From the NCBI RefSeq assembly GCF_042682045.1, contig NZ_JBHUGS010000001.1, forward strand, positions 682,001 to 746,000: a stretch of 64,000 nucleotides of DNA, read 5' to 3'. This stretch comes from Sphingomonas_R arantia (GTDB lineage: Bacteria > Pseudomonadota > Alphaproteobacteria > Sphingomonadales > Sphingomonadaceae). The stretch's first letter is position 1; each line of letters opens with the position of its first letter. Below, piece by piece: positions 1-8,342 of the stretch. The notes under the pieces were generated by a model that did no database searches, was not told where the DNA came from, and saw only the letters and a program-made list of their open reading frames with translations. The translations under genes and the position numbers were made by a program.

Positions 1-1510
1 CGCGCTGCTGATTGAGGCGGCGGCGGCGGGGATGGTGATGCTGCGCAACGACGGCGCGCTGTTGCCGCTCACGCCGGGCGCGCACCGCCGGATCGCGGTG
101 ATCGGGCCGAACGCGGCGGCGCCGTGCTACCAGGGCGGAACGTTCGCGAAGATCGCGGTGTCACCGCAGGCGATCCGCCCGCTGGAGGCGATCATGACGC
201 GTTACGCGGGCCATGCCGAGATCGTGTACGAACCCGGCGTCGATCCGCAGCCGCGGCTGCCCGCGATGCCCGCGACGCCGATCCGCCCCGCCGAAGGGGG
301 CGAGACGAGCGGCATGACGATCGACTATTTCGCCGATACCGACTTGGCGCAGCCGCCGATCGCGAGCGAGGTGCGCGACACCAATTCGCTGGTGTGGTTC
401 GTCGGCGTACACGAACAGGGCGTGTTCGATCGGCCGGCCGCGGTGCGGGCGAGCGGCTGGTTCCTGCCCGAACAGGACGGCGCGCACCGCTTCTATGTCG
501 GGGCGACCGGGGCAGTCACGATGCGCGTCGATGGCGCGACCGTGCTGGACCGGCCCGAACGGATGCCCGCGTCCGACGTGATGGGATCGCTGAAGCGCGG
601 CGACGCGGACAGTGCCGAGGTCATGCTGAAGGCGGGGCAGCGCGTGCGGGTCGAGGTGGACTTCGTCTATGACGCCGCGCGGGTCCACGGTCTGTGGTAC
701 GGCGTGCGCGGACCCGACAGCGCCGAGGCGATGCTAGCACGTGCGGTGACCGCGGCGCGGGAGGCCGACGCCGTCGTGCTGATGATCGGCGAAACGTCCG
801 ATTCGAGCGTCGAGAGCAAGGATCGACCCGACACCCGGATCGTGGCCGAACAGGCGGCGCTGGTGGACGCGGTGTGCGCGGCAAACCCCAACGTCGCGAT
901 CGTTGCCAACATCGGCCACGCGTTCGATGCGAACGGATGCGGACAGGCCGCGGCGCTGCTGTCCGCCTGGTATCCGGGCGAGGGGTTCGGTCCGGCGCTG
1001 GCGGCGATGCTGGCGGGCGATGCCGAGCCCGGCGGGCGGTTGCCGGTAACGCTGGCGCGCGAGGAGCGGGACTATCCCGCCTTGTCGCTGGCGCCCGACG
1101 CGGCCGGTGATCTGCACTATGACGACGGCGTACTGGTGGGCTACCGCGGATTGGCGGCGCGCGGGGTGGCGGCACTTCACGCATTCGGGGCCGGAAGCGG
1201 CTACACCCGGTTCGAATGGTCCGACGCGCAGGCGGACGGTGGCGATGTTTTGGTCACGGTGCGCAACGTCGGCGAGCGGACGGGCAGCGACGTCGTCCAG
1301 CTGTATCGCCACGTGCCGGAATTTGCGCTGGTCGGCTTTGCCAAGGTCATGCTGGCTGCGGGCGAGGCAGCGGTGGTGCGCGTGACGCCGGAGCCAAGGC
1401 TGTTCCGGATCTGGGGCGAGGACGGCTGGCAGGACCCGCCGGAGAGGGTCGCCCTGTCCGTGGGTCGCGCCAGCGACGCGACGCTGTTCGAGGTGGAGGT
1501 CATGTTATGA
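1..1510 (+). CDS. Beta-glucosidase, glycoside hydrolase family 3, C-terminal part (truncated by window start)
   Basis: The reading frame is open at the left edge of the window and ends at TGA 1508-1510, so only about 500 C-terminal residues are visible. They start in the C-terminal alpha/beta sandwich of GH3 (VMLRNDGALLPL). A PA14 insertion follows at about residues 110-235, then the rest of the sandwich with the ESKDRPD segment, where GH3 enzymes carry the acid/base glutamate. A fibronectin-III-like tail ends the protein (VTVRNVGERTGSDVVQLY). The N-terminal barrel with the nucleophile aspartate lies outside the window. The family hydrolyses terminal beta-glucosides. PA14 insertions in GH3 are known to shape sugar specificity. 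The exact substrate cannot be read. Confidence 0.9.
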   Translation, partial: ALLIEAAAAGMVMLRNDGALLPLTPGAHRRIAVIGPNAAAPCYQGGTFAKIAVSPQAIRPLEAIMTRYAGHAEIVYEPGVDPQPRLPAMPATPIRPAEGGETSGMTIDYFADTDLAQPPIASEVRDTNSLVWFVGVHEQGVFDRPAAVRASGWFLPEQDGAHRFYVGATGAVTMRVDGATVLDRPERMPASDVMGSLKRGDADSAEVMLKAGQRVRVEVDFVYDAARVHGLWYGVRGPDSAEAMLARAVTAAREADAVVLMIGETSDSSVESKDRPDTRIVAEQAALVDAVCAANPNVAIVANIGHAFDANGCGQAAALLSAWYPGEGFGPALAAMLAGDAEPGGRLPVTLAREERDYPALSLAPDAAGDLHYDDGVLVGYRGLAARGVAALHAFGAGSGYTRFEWSDAQADGGDVLVTVRNVGERTGSDVVQLYRHVPEFALVGFAKVMLAAGEAAVVRVTPEPRLFRIWGEDGWQDPPERVALSVGRASDATLFEVEVML

Positions 1511-1956
1511 GGGCGTTCGTTGCAGCCATCCTGCTGACCGCATCGACGGCCGGGCAGGCGGCCCCCGTCCGAGCACCGAGCGAGACGGTGCGAAACCGGG
1601 CGATCATCACCGCCTTCGCGCACCGGTTCTACACCGAACGCGACGTGGCGGGTGCGTTCGCGCGCTACGTCGTGCCGGACTATATCCAGCACAATCCGGG
1701 GTTGCCCGACGGGCGCGACGCGGCGGTGGCGGCGCTTGCCCCAAAGTTCGGCGCACCCGGTGCGCGGTTCGACGTGAAGCGGATCATCGTGGACGGCGAC
1801 ATGGCGGTGATCCACCTGCACGGCCGGGCCGATCCGACGAATGCGGGCGGCGCGATCGCCGATATCTACCGCCTGAAGGACGGCAAGATCGTGGAACATT
1901 GGGACGTGATCCAGGCGATGCCGACGACGTCGCGCAACGCGCAACCGATGTTCTGA
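1507..1956 (+). CDS. Secreted SnoaL-like (NTF2-fold) protein
   Basis: The ATG at 1507 overlaps the stop of the glucosidase gene (ATGA), so the two are translationally coupled. The product is 149 residues. It starts with a short signal peptide (hydrophobic residues 4-17, then AQAAP) and continues as an NTF2/SnoaL fold: a conserved YTERDVAGAFARYV helix, then YIQHNPGLPDGRD, then a beta-rich half ending in the IYRLKDGKIVEHWDVIQ signature. Such proteins are often annotated as polyketide-cyclase-like or of unknown function, and no catalytic role can be assigned. The coupling suggests a periplasmic role beside the glucosidase. Confidence 0.85.
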   Translation: MRAFVAAILLTASTAGQAAPVRAPSETVRNRAIITAFAHRFYTERDVAGAFARYVVPDYIQHNPGLPDGRDAAVAALAPKFGAPGARFDVKRIIVDGDMAVIHLHGRADPTNAGGAIADIYRLKDGKIVEHWDVIQAMPTTSRNAQPMF

Positions 1957-1996
1957 CGCGCGGTGTCACGTTTTTATAACCTATCGCAAGACCCGC

Positions 1997-2073
1997 TTGA
2001 CACGACGTTTAAATAGAACAATCATTCTAATTCTAAACGAGAGGCGCCAACGCCTCCGCGAGCCAGGAGAGGG
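1997..2073 (+). promoter_or_regulatory. Leader of the first TonB/ring-cleavage cluster: -35-like box, inverted repeat, hairpin, RBS
   Basis: A perfect TTGACA (1997-2002) is followed by an AT-rich stretch without a clear -10 box. The imperfect inverted repeat TAGAACAATCATTCTA (2014-2029) sits where a repressor operator would lie. A perfect hairpin GAGGCG-CCAA-CGCCTC (2041-2056) precedes a strong ribosome binding site AGGAGAGGG (2065-2073), five bases before the ATG at 2079. Promoter and operator roles are inference. Confidence 0.4.
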
Positions 2074-2078
2074 ATCGA

Positions 2079-4415
2079 ATGACGACGAATCGTAAAGTCG
2101 CGCTGTCGGCGCTTGCCGGTACTGCCATGTGGGTGTCCGGCGCGGCATCCGCGCAGATCGCCGATCCGGCGGGCGCGACGCCGCAGACCAGTGCGAACAG
2201 CACGACCGCACCCGCGCAAGCCGCCACGACGCCGGCGGCGCAGAACAGCGACCTGCCCGACATCATCGTCACCGCGACCAAGACCGAGACCCGGTTGCAG
2301 GACACGCCGATCGCGATCCGCGTCGTGGGCGGGGCCGATCTGACGAAGGCCGGGGTGACGGACGTCGCGGGCCTGCAGCGGCTGGCCCCCGATCTCGGCA
2401 TCACGCCGGATTCGGTCTTCACCAAGATCGCCATTCGCGGCGTTTCGAGCCAGGACATTTCGGAATCGGCCGATCCGGCACTGACCGTGTCGATCGACGG
2501 CGAGTATGTGAACCGGCCAGTGGCGCTGAACGCCAGCTTCTTCGATCTGGAGCGGATCGAAGTGCTTCGCGGCCCGCAGGGCACGCTGTTCGGTCGCAAC
2601 TCGACCGCGGGCGCGTTGAACATCGTGGCGGCAAAGCCGGTGCTCGGCGCGGTCGAAGGATCGGGCACGATCGGTTACGGCAACTACAATGCGATCTACG
2701 CGACGGGCGCGATCAACCTGCCGCTGGGTGACGATGTCGCGATCCGGATCGCCGGGCTGCACAACGAGCATGACGGCTATGTCGACAATGGCCCCGCCGG
2801 CCGGGGCGACACCGCCAATATAGACGCCGTCCGCGGCAGCATCCTGTTTTCGCCGGGCGCGCTGCAGGTCTATCTGGCGGGCGAATATGTCGACGTGGAT
2901 CAGACCGGTCCCGTCCAGTACGGTCTTGCGGTCAACGCGGCCACGCCGGGCCTCACGGAACTGCCGGGATCGGTCGCGCCGCCAGCGCTGTATCCGACGC
3001 TGTCGCAGCGACAGGTGCCGAGCGAGGTCGACCTGCCCGAGGGTTTCGATCGCGGGTCCTTTCCACTGCCGCGGAAAGGTGACTTCCAGAGCCAGCAATA
3101 TGCCGTGCGCGGGCGCATCGCCTATGACTTCGGCGGGGCTACGCTCAGCTATATCGGCGGGTATCGCCATGTGAACAACCAGGTGGTGTTGCCGCAGAAC
3201 GGGTTCCTGCCCGAACTGTTCACCTTCTACAACGACCGGTACGACACGCGGACGCAGAGCCACGAAGTCCGCCTGAACGGCGGCGCGCAGGGTGCGTTCG
3301 TCTGGCAGGTCGGCGGCTTCTACTTCGACGAGAACCAGATCATCGCGCGCGGCCTGTACCTGCCGACCCCGCGGGCGTTCGCGAACTTCTTCTATCGCCC
3401 CTACGTCAAGTCCAAGTCCAAGTCGGCCTTTGCGCAGGCGACCTACTGGGCCGTGCCGGACGTCCTGAGCTTCACCGGGGGCATTCGCTACACCGACGAC
3501 AAGAAGGATTCGAAGTACATCAACTACGGCTTCTTCCCGTCGCCGACGATGGCGCGTCCGCCGGCGGACGGCAGCGGTGCCGGCGCGGTCATCCGTTTCC
3601 CGACCTATACCGAGGACAAGATCACCTGGACCGCTGGGGTCGAGTATAAGCCGGCGCAGGACAACCTGCTCTATGCCAAGGTCAGTACGGGCTACAAGAG
3701 CGGCGGTTTCGACCTTGTCGGCTCGTTCAGCGCCGAGAACCTGACCGCCTATGAAATCGGATCGAAGAACCGTTTCTTCGACAATATGGTCGAGTTCAAC
3801 GCGTCCGGTTTCTACTATGACTACAAGGATCAGCAGGTTCAGGTCTATATCGACACCACGGTCGGTGCGCGGACGTTCAACGCGGGCAAGAGCCGGGTCT
3901 GGGGGATCGAGACCGATACATCGGTCCGCCTCTCGCCGAACGACCGGGTCAGCCTGATCGTCAACTATATCGACGCCAAGCTGCAGGAGTTCAGCGGGAT
4001 CCCGGCGCCGACGCTGACGAACCCGCCGGCAAACGTGGCTCGGCTGACGCTCGACCTGGCCGGTAACACCGCGCCGCAGGCTCCGAAATGGACGATCGGC
4101 CTGAACTACACCAAGACCGTCGAACTCGGCGGCGGGTATCAGCTGGTCGCGAACGGGTTCAGCCGGTTCAAGTCGAAATATTATCTGACCGCGTTCAACT
4201 ATGCCGGCGACGAGGTGAAGGCGTTCACCACGACGGACCTGAGCCTCGAGTTCAAGCTGCCGGGTAACCGGATCAGTTTGCAGGGCTATGTCCGCAACGT
4301 CGAGAATAATCGCGTCAAGACCTATGCCGGTTTCACCGGTGGCGGGATCAACATCTATAACTGGAATTTCGGACAGCCACGCACATTCGGTGCGCAGGGC
4401 ACGTTCCGCTTCTGA
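2079..4415 (+). CDS. TonB-dependent outer-membrane receptor
   Basis: The 778-residue product has a signal peptide (cleavage near AASAQ), a linker rich in Ala, Thr and Gln, a TonB-box region (DIIVTATKTE), a plug domain with the usual LERIEVLRGPQGTLFGRNS and ALNIV motifs, and a 22-strand barrel ending in phenylalanine (GTFRF). It has no STN domain, so it should only transport. It is the first gene of a co-directional run with a ring-cleaving dioxygenase, a C-C hydrolase, two further hydrolases and PobA. It therefore probably imports the aromatic substrate of that pathway. The ATG at 2079 is chosen for the strong AGGAGAGGG site. A GC-rich hairpin lies just after the stop. Confidence 0.93.
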   Translation: MTTNRKVALSALAGTAMWVSGAASAQIADPAGATPQTSANSTTAPAQAATTPAAQNSDLPDIIVTATKTETRLQDTPIAIRVVGGADLTKAGVTDVAGLQRLAPDLGITPDSVFTKIAIRGVSSQDISESADPALTVSIDGEYVNRPVALNASFFDLERIEVLRGPQGTLFGRNSTAGALNIVAAKPVLGAVEGSGTIGYGNYNAIYATGAINLPLGDDVAIRIAGLHNEHDGYVDNGPAGRGDTANIDAVRGSILFSPGALQVYLAGEYVDVDQTGPVQYGLAVNAATPGLTELPGSVAPPALYPTLSQRQVPSEVDLPEGFDRGSFPLPRKGDFQSQQYAVRGRIAYDFGGATLSYIGGYRHVNNQVVLPQNGFLPELFTFYNDRYDTRTQSHEVRLNGGAQGAFVWQVGGFYFDENQIIARGLYLPTPRAFANFFYRPYVKSKSKSAFAQATYWAVPDVLSFTGGIRYTDDKKDSKYINYGFFPSPTMARPPADGSGAGAVIRFPTYTEDKITWTAGVEYKPAQDNLLYAKVSTGYKSGGFDLVGSFSAENLTAYEIGSKNRFFDNMVEFNASGFYYDYKDQQVQVYIDTTVGARTFNAGKSRVWGIETDTSVRLSPNDRVSLIVNYIDAKLQEFSGIPAPTLTNPPANVARLTLDLAGNTAPQAPKWTIGLNYTKTVELGGGYQLVANGFSRFKSKYYLTAFNYAGDEVKAFTTTDLSLEFKLPGNRISLQGYVRNVENNRVKTYAGFTGGGINIYNWNFGQPRTFGAQGTFRF

Positions 4416-4422
4416 TCCAGCC

Positions 4423-4456
4423 GGCCGGCCCGTGCGACGTGCGCACGGTGCCGGCC
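4423..4456 (+). terminator. GC-rich hairpin between TonB receptor and dioxygenase genes
   Basis: A stem of two 7-bp helices (4423-4436 with 4442-4456, one bulged T at 4449) closes a 5-base loop. There is no T-tract. It may act as an attenuator or RNA-processing site that separates high receptor expression from the enzyme genes, or as a partial terminator. Confidence 0.4.
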
Positions 4457-4482
4457 CCTGGTGACCGCATTCGGAGGGCATG

Positions 4483-5385
4483 ATGGCAAGAGTGACGGAA
4501 ATCCGCTTCGTCGGGTACGGCGTGACGGACCTGGAGGCCGAACGGAGCTTCTACACCGAAAGCTGGGGCCTGCGCGAAGTGGGCGAGCAGGACGGCATGT
4601 GGCATTTCGCCGCGCAGGGTTCGGACGAGCCCTATGTCGTGCGGCTGCGCCAGTCGGACGACAAGCGGATCGACGTCATCGCGCTGGCCGCGGACAGCCG
4701 CGACGATGTCGACGCGTTGCATGACAAGGTCGTTGCCGCGGGGTGCAGGATCATCTTCGCTCCGCGCGACCTGGACGCAATGGGCGGCGGCTATGGTTTC
4801 CGCTTCTTTTCGCCCGACGGCCTGCCGTTCCAGATTTCGTCCGACGTCGCCCGCGGATCCAAGCGCGAGCTCGTCCGGTGGGACGCGGTGCCGCAGAAGA
4901 TCAGCCACATCGTCATGCATTCGCCCGATCATAAGGCGATGGTGCAGTTCTTCATCGACGTGCTGGGGTTCAAGCTGAGCGACTGGCTCGGCGACTTCAT
5001 GGGCTTCCTGCGCTGCAACGAGTGGCACCACCGGGTCGCCATCCTGCCCGGGCCGCCCTGCCTGAACCATGTCGCCTACGACATGCTGTCGGTGGACTGC
5101 ATGATGCGCGGAGTCAGCCGGCTTCGGCAGCAGGGGACCGACATCAAATGGGGTCCGGGCCGCCATACCGCGGGCAACAACACCTTCAGCTATTTCGTGA
5201 CGCCGGGTGGTTTCGCGGTGGAATATACGTCCGAGGTCGAACAGGTCGATTTCGAGACGCACGAGCCGAAGGTGCATATTCCGGGGCCACAGGTGATGGA
5301 CCAGTGGGGCACCGGTGTCGGCGGGCCGCAGACGATGCCGCATCCCGCGGCGGATGCCGGGCTGTTCCAGCCGGCGGCAGTCTGA
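4483..5385 (+). CDS. Type I extradiol ring-cleavage dioxygenase (VOC family), copy A
   Basis: The 300-residue protein has two vicinal-oxygen-chelate modules. The C-terminal module carries the Fe(II) ligands of type I extradiol dioxygenases: His142 (KISHIVMHS), His196 (CLNHVAYD) and Glu247 (FAVEYTSE). The length fits the BphC/catechol 2,3-dioxygenase class. It should open a catecholic ring next to the hydroxyls. Two ATG codons occur, at 4480 and 4483. The second is chosen because it gives better spacing from GGAGGG (4473-4478) and matches the MARV start of the paralogue at 13170-14072. The C-C hydrolase gene follows after 4 bases. The substrate is unknown. Confidence 0.88.
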   Translation: MARVTEIRFVGYGVTDLEAERSFYTESWGLREVGEQDGMWHFAAQGSDEPYVVRLRQSDDKRIDVIALAADSRDDVDALHDKVVAAGCRIIFAPRDLDAMGGGYGFRFFSPDGLPFQISSDVARGSKRELVRWDAVPQKISHIVMHSPDHKAMVQFFIDVLGFKLSDWLGDFMGFLRCNEWHHRVAILPGPPCLNHVAYDMLSVDCMMRGVSRLRQQGTDIKWGPGRHTAGNNTFSYFVTPGGFAVEYTSEVEQVDFETHEPKVHIPGPQVMDQWGTGVGGPQTMPHPAADAGLFQPAAV

Positions 5386-5389
5386 CACG

Positions 5390-6577
5390 ATGGCGCTGTT
5401 CGAATATTTCCCGAACTATATCTGGAACCTGTCGGTTTCGATCGCGATGGAAAGCGGTGCCCAACTGGGCGAGATCATCGACATGTGCCAGCCGATCCGC
5501 GATGCCGCCGCGAACGGCGGCGATGCCGGCACGCCGCAGTTCATGGCGCAGTGGGTGGCGATGGCCGACAAGCTGATCGCGCTGGCGGACGAGGACGCGG
5601 CGGCGGGTCGGGACCTGTCCGCATCGAACAAGCTGGAACGGGCAAGCCTGTACCTGATCACGGCCGAGCGGATGCAGGGGCACGGCGCGCCGGGCCGGAA
5701 GGCGACCTATGCCGCCGCGCTTCACGCGTTCGAACGATCGACCGAGCTGGGCGCGTTGAACCGTGTGCGGGTGGAGATACCGCTCGCCGACGGCACGATG
5801 CCGGCGCTGTATACCCGACCGGCGGGCGCGGGGCCGCATCCGGCGGTGGTGTATTGCAACGGCCTCGATAGCTGCAAGGAGCTGCTCTACTGGTCGCGCC
5901 TGCCGGAAGCGCTGGCGCAGCGCGGGATCGCGACGCTTTGCGTCGATCAGCCGGGCAGTGGCGAGGCGTTGCGATTGCAGGACCTGCCGGTCGATCCGCA
6001 CAGCGAACATTGGGCGTCGCGCGCGGTCGACTGGCTGGAGACGCGAGCCGAGGTCGATCCGGCGCGGATCGGCATGACGGGCATTTCCCTGGGCGGGCAT
6101 TTCGCACCGCGGGCGGTGGCTTACGAACCGCGTTTCGCCAGCGGGGCGGTGTGGGGTGCCAATCACGACTGGGCGGAGGTGCAGCAGAAGCGGCTGCGGC
6201 GCGAAGGAGAAAACCCGGTGCCGCATTACTGGGCGCATGTGATGTGGGCATTCGGCGCGGACGACATGGACGATTTCCACGCGAAATCCGCCGAGATGCG
6301 GTTGGACGGCGTCATGGAGCGGATCCGGGTGCCGTTCCTGGTGACGCATGGCGAGCGCGACCGGCAGATCGCGCTGGATTATGCGCATCGCAGTTTCGAC
6401 CAGCTGACCGCCAGCCCGCGACGCGAGCTGAAGATCTTCACGGCGCGTGAAGGCGGTGTCGAACATGTCGGGGCCGACAACATGGCCTATGGCCGCGACT
6501 ATATCGCGGACTGGTTCGGCGCGACGCTGGGCGGGGACAACCGCGGGGCGGCAGGCCGGCGCGAGCGAGCGGCGTGA
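5390..6577 (+). CDS. Alpha/beta hydrolase of the dihydroxypseudooxynicotine-hydrolase type (C-C hydrolase), copy A
   Basis: The 395-residue protein has an N-terminal helical cap of about 130 residues starting MALFEYFPNYIW and a C-terminal alpha/beta-hydrolase core. The nucleophile is Ser233 (GISLGGH), with Asp324 (HGERD) and His359 (GVEHVGAD) completing the triad. This layout is that of 2,6-dihydroxypseudooxynicotine hydrolase, an enzyme that breaks a ring-acyl C-C bond. Placed straight after an extradiol dioxygenase, it probably hydrolyses the ring-opened product or removes an acyl side chain. Its stop overlaps the GTG start of the next gene. The residue roles come from family knowledge, the substrate is not known. 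Confidence 0.85.
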   Translation: MALFEYFPNYIWNLSVSIAMESGAQLGEIIDMCQPIRDAAANGGDAGTPQFMAQWVAMADKLIALADEDAAAGRDLSASNKLERASLYLITAERMQGHGAPGRKATYAAALHAFERSTELGALNRVRVEIPLADGTMPALYTRPAGAGPHPAVVYCNGLDSCKELLYWSRLPEALAQRGIATLCVDQPGSGEALRLQDLPVDPHSEHWASRAVDWLETRAEVDPARIGMTGISLGGHFAPRAVAYEPRFASGAVWGANHDWAEVQQKRLRREGENPVPHYWAHVMWAFGADDMDDFHAKSAEMRLDGVMERIRVPFLVTHGERDRQIALDYAHRSFDQLTASPRRELKIFTAREGGVEHVGADNMAYGRDYIADWFGATLGGDNRGAAGRRERAA

Positions 6578-7359
6578 CGCGCCGCATCCTCGACCTGTCG
6601 ATCGCAATCGACCCGGACGTCGTCACCGACCCGCCGTTCATGCGGCCGACGATCACGCGCCAGACCCATCGCGAGACCGTGGCCGAAGCCGCGCTGTTCT
6701 TCCCCGGCATTACGGCCGAGACGATGGCGGGCGGGCAGGGGTTCGCCGCGTCCGAGATGCTGACGCTCAGCACGCATAACGGCACGCACCTGGACGCGCC
6801 GTGGCATTATCATCCGACGATGGACGGCGGCATGCCGGCGCTGACGATCGACGAGGTGCCGCTCGACTGGTGTTTCCAGCCCGGCGTGAAGCTGGATTTC
6901 CGTCACCTGCCCGATGGCCACGTCGTGACGGCGGCGGAGGTCGAGGCCGAGCTGGACCGGATCGGCCATGTGCTGGCGCCGCTGGAGATCGTGCTGGTCA
7001 ATACCGGCGCGGGGGCGGCGCTGGGCGCGCCCGACTTCCTGGGGCGTGGGTGCGGCATGGGCTATGCGGCCACGATGTACCTGACGTCGCGCGGCGTGCG
7101 CGTGACCGGGACCGATGCCTGGAGTTGGGACGCACCGTTCAGTCATACCGCCGCACGGGTGGCCGAAACCGGAGATTACGGCCTTGTCTGGGAAGGGCAC
7201 AAGGCGGGGCGCGACATCGGCTACTGCCATATGGAGAAGCTGACCAACCTCGATCGGCTGCCGGCGGACGGGTTTCTGGTCAGCTGCTTTCCCACCAAGG
7301 TAAAGCGGGGATCCGCGGGCTGGACGCGCGCCGTCGCGATCTTCGAGGATGCCGCATGA
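6574..7359 (+). CDS. Cyclase-family metal hydrolase (kynurenine formamidase fold), copy A
   Basis: The 261-residue product has the family signature HNGTHLDAPWHYH near residue 68, the metal-binding HxGTHxDxPxH motif of the cyclase, isatin hydrolase and kynurenine formamidase group (Mn or Zn enzymes that open lactams, lactones or amides). It starts at GTG 6574, overlapping the previous stop by 4 bases (GTGA). Its own stop overlaps the next ATG. A lactone- or amide-opening step in the ring-cleavage pathway is plausible but inferred. The paralogue at 10805-11584 has the same motif in the same relative gene position. Confidence 0.85.
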   Translation: MTRRILDLSIAIDPDVVTDPPFMRPTITRQTHRETVAEAALFFPGITAETMAGGQGFAASEMLTLSTHNGTHLDAPWHYHPTMDGGMPALTIDEVPLDWCFQPGVKLDFRHLPDGHVVTAAEVEAELDRIGHVLAPLEIVLVNTGAGAALGAPDFLGRGCGMGYAATMYLTSRGVRVTGTDAWSWDAPFSHTAARVAETGDYGLVWEGHKAGRDIGYCHMEKLTNLDRLPADGFLVSCFPTKVKRGSAGWTRAVAIFEDAA

Positions 7360-8336
7360 GGCTGGCCACACTGGACGACGGGACGCGCGACGGCACCCTG
7401 GTCATCGTCTCGCGCGGCGCGGCGTGGTACCTGCCGGTAACTGGCGTGCCGACGATGCAGGCGGCGCTCGACGGCTGGGCGCGGGCGGAGCCGATCTTGC
7501 GGGCGTTGTCGGCCGCGCTCGATGCGGGGCAGGGGCAGGTGTTCGATCCGGCGCAGTGCATGGCGCCGCTGCCGCGTGCCTGGCAATGGCTGGACGGTTC
7601 CGCGTTTCCGACGCACGGCGCGCTCATGCAGCAGGCGTTCGGCCTGCCACCGATCGCGACCGACCGTCCGCTGATGTACCAGGGGATGTCGCACCGCTTT
7701 CTTTCTGCGACCCAGGACGTGCCGTTTCCGTCCGAGGCGGACGGGATCGATTTCGAAGGAGAGTTCGGTGTCGTGACCGACGACGTGCCGATGGGGTGTT
7801 CCGCGCAGGACGCGCTGGGGCATGTCCGGCTCGTCCTGCTCATCAACGACTGGTCGCTGCGTTCCATTGCGCCGATCGAGATGAAGACCGGCTTCGGTTG
7901 GGTGCAGGCAAAGCCGGCGTGCAGCGTCGCACCGTTTGCGGTGACGCCGGACATGCTGGGCGATGCGTGGTCAGACGGCCGGGTGCGGTTGCCCCTGACA
8001 GTCGCGGTGAACGGCGCGTGGTTCGGTAGCCCGGTCGGCGATGCGATGGCGTTCGGGTTTCACGAGCTCATCGCGCACGCGGCACGCACGCGCGATCTGC
8101 CGGCCGGTACGATCATCGGGTCGGGGACGGTATCCAACCCGGACCACGCGGTCGTCGGATCGACGTGCCTGTCCGAACGCCGGGCGATCGAGATGATCGC
8201 GGACGGCACGCCGGTGACGCCGTTCCTGAGTTTCGGGGACCGCGTGACGATGCAGGCCGGGGACTGGTTCGGGACGCTGGATCAGCATGTCGTCGCCGGA
8301 ACCAGCGGGTCGGCCGCGTTTCCCGAGAGAGGATAA
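7356..8336 (+). CDS. Fumarylacetoacetate hydrolase family protein, copy A
   Basis: The ATG at 7356 overlaps the cyclase stop (ATGA). The 326-residue product has the FAH-family metal site: FEGEFGVV around residue 130 supplies two glutamates, and the downstream LINDWSLR supplies the aspartate. It ends with the usual GSGTVSNPDH and substrate-loop segments. The length matches the fumarylacetoacetase-like branch rather than the shorter hydratases. The family hydrolyses C-C bonds of beta-diketo acids or hydrates 2-oxo-enoates, so this is a likely late step that releases central metabolites. Six bases separate it from pobA. Confidence 0.87.
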   Translation: MRLATLDDGTRDGTLVIVSRGAAWYLPVTGVPTMQAALDGWARAEPILRALSAALDAGQGQVFDPAQCMAPLPRAWQWLDGSAFPTHGALMQQAFGLPPIATDRPLMYQGMSHRFLSATQDVPFPSEADGIDFEGEFGVVTDDVPMGCSAQDALGHVRLVLLINDWSLRSIAPIEMKTGFGWVQAKPACSVAPFAVTPDMLGDAWSDGRVRLPLTVAVNGAWFGSPVGDAMAFGFHELIAHAARTRDLPAGTIIGSGTVSNPDHAVVGSTCLSERRAIEMIADGTPVTPFLSFGDRVTMQAGDWFGTLDQHVVAGTSGSAAFPERG

Positions 8337-8342
8337 GACCCA

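Noticed and set aside
2022..4481. Open minus-strand frame of about 819 codons opposite the first TonB receptor
   Set aside because: It is rich in Arg, Val and Asp with no domain, and the plus frame is a clear receptor. Long reverse frames are common in DNA of this GC content.
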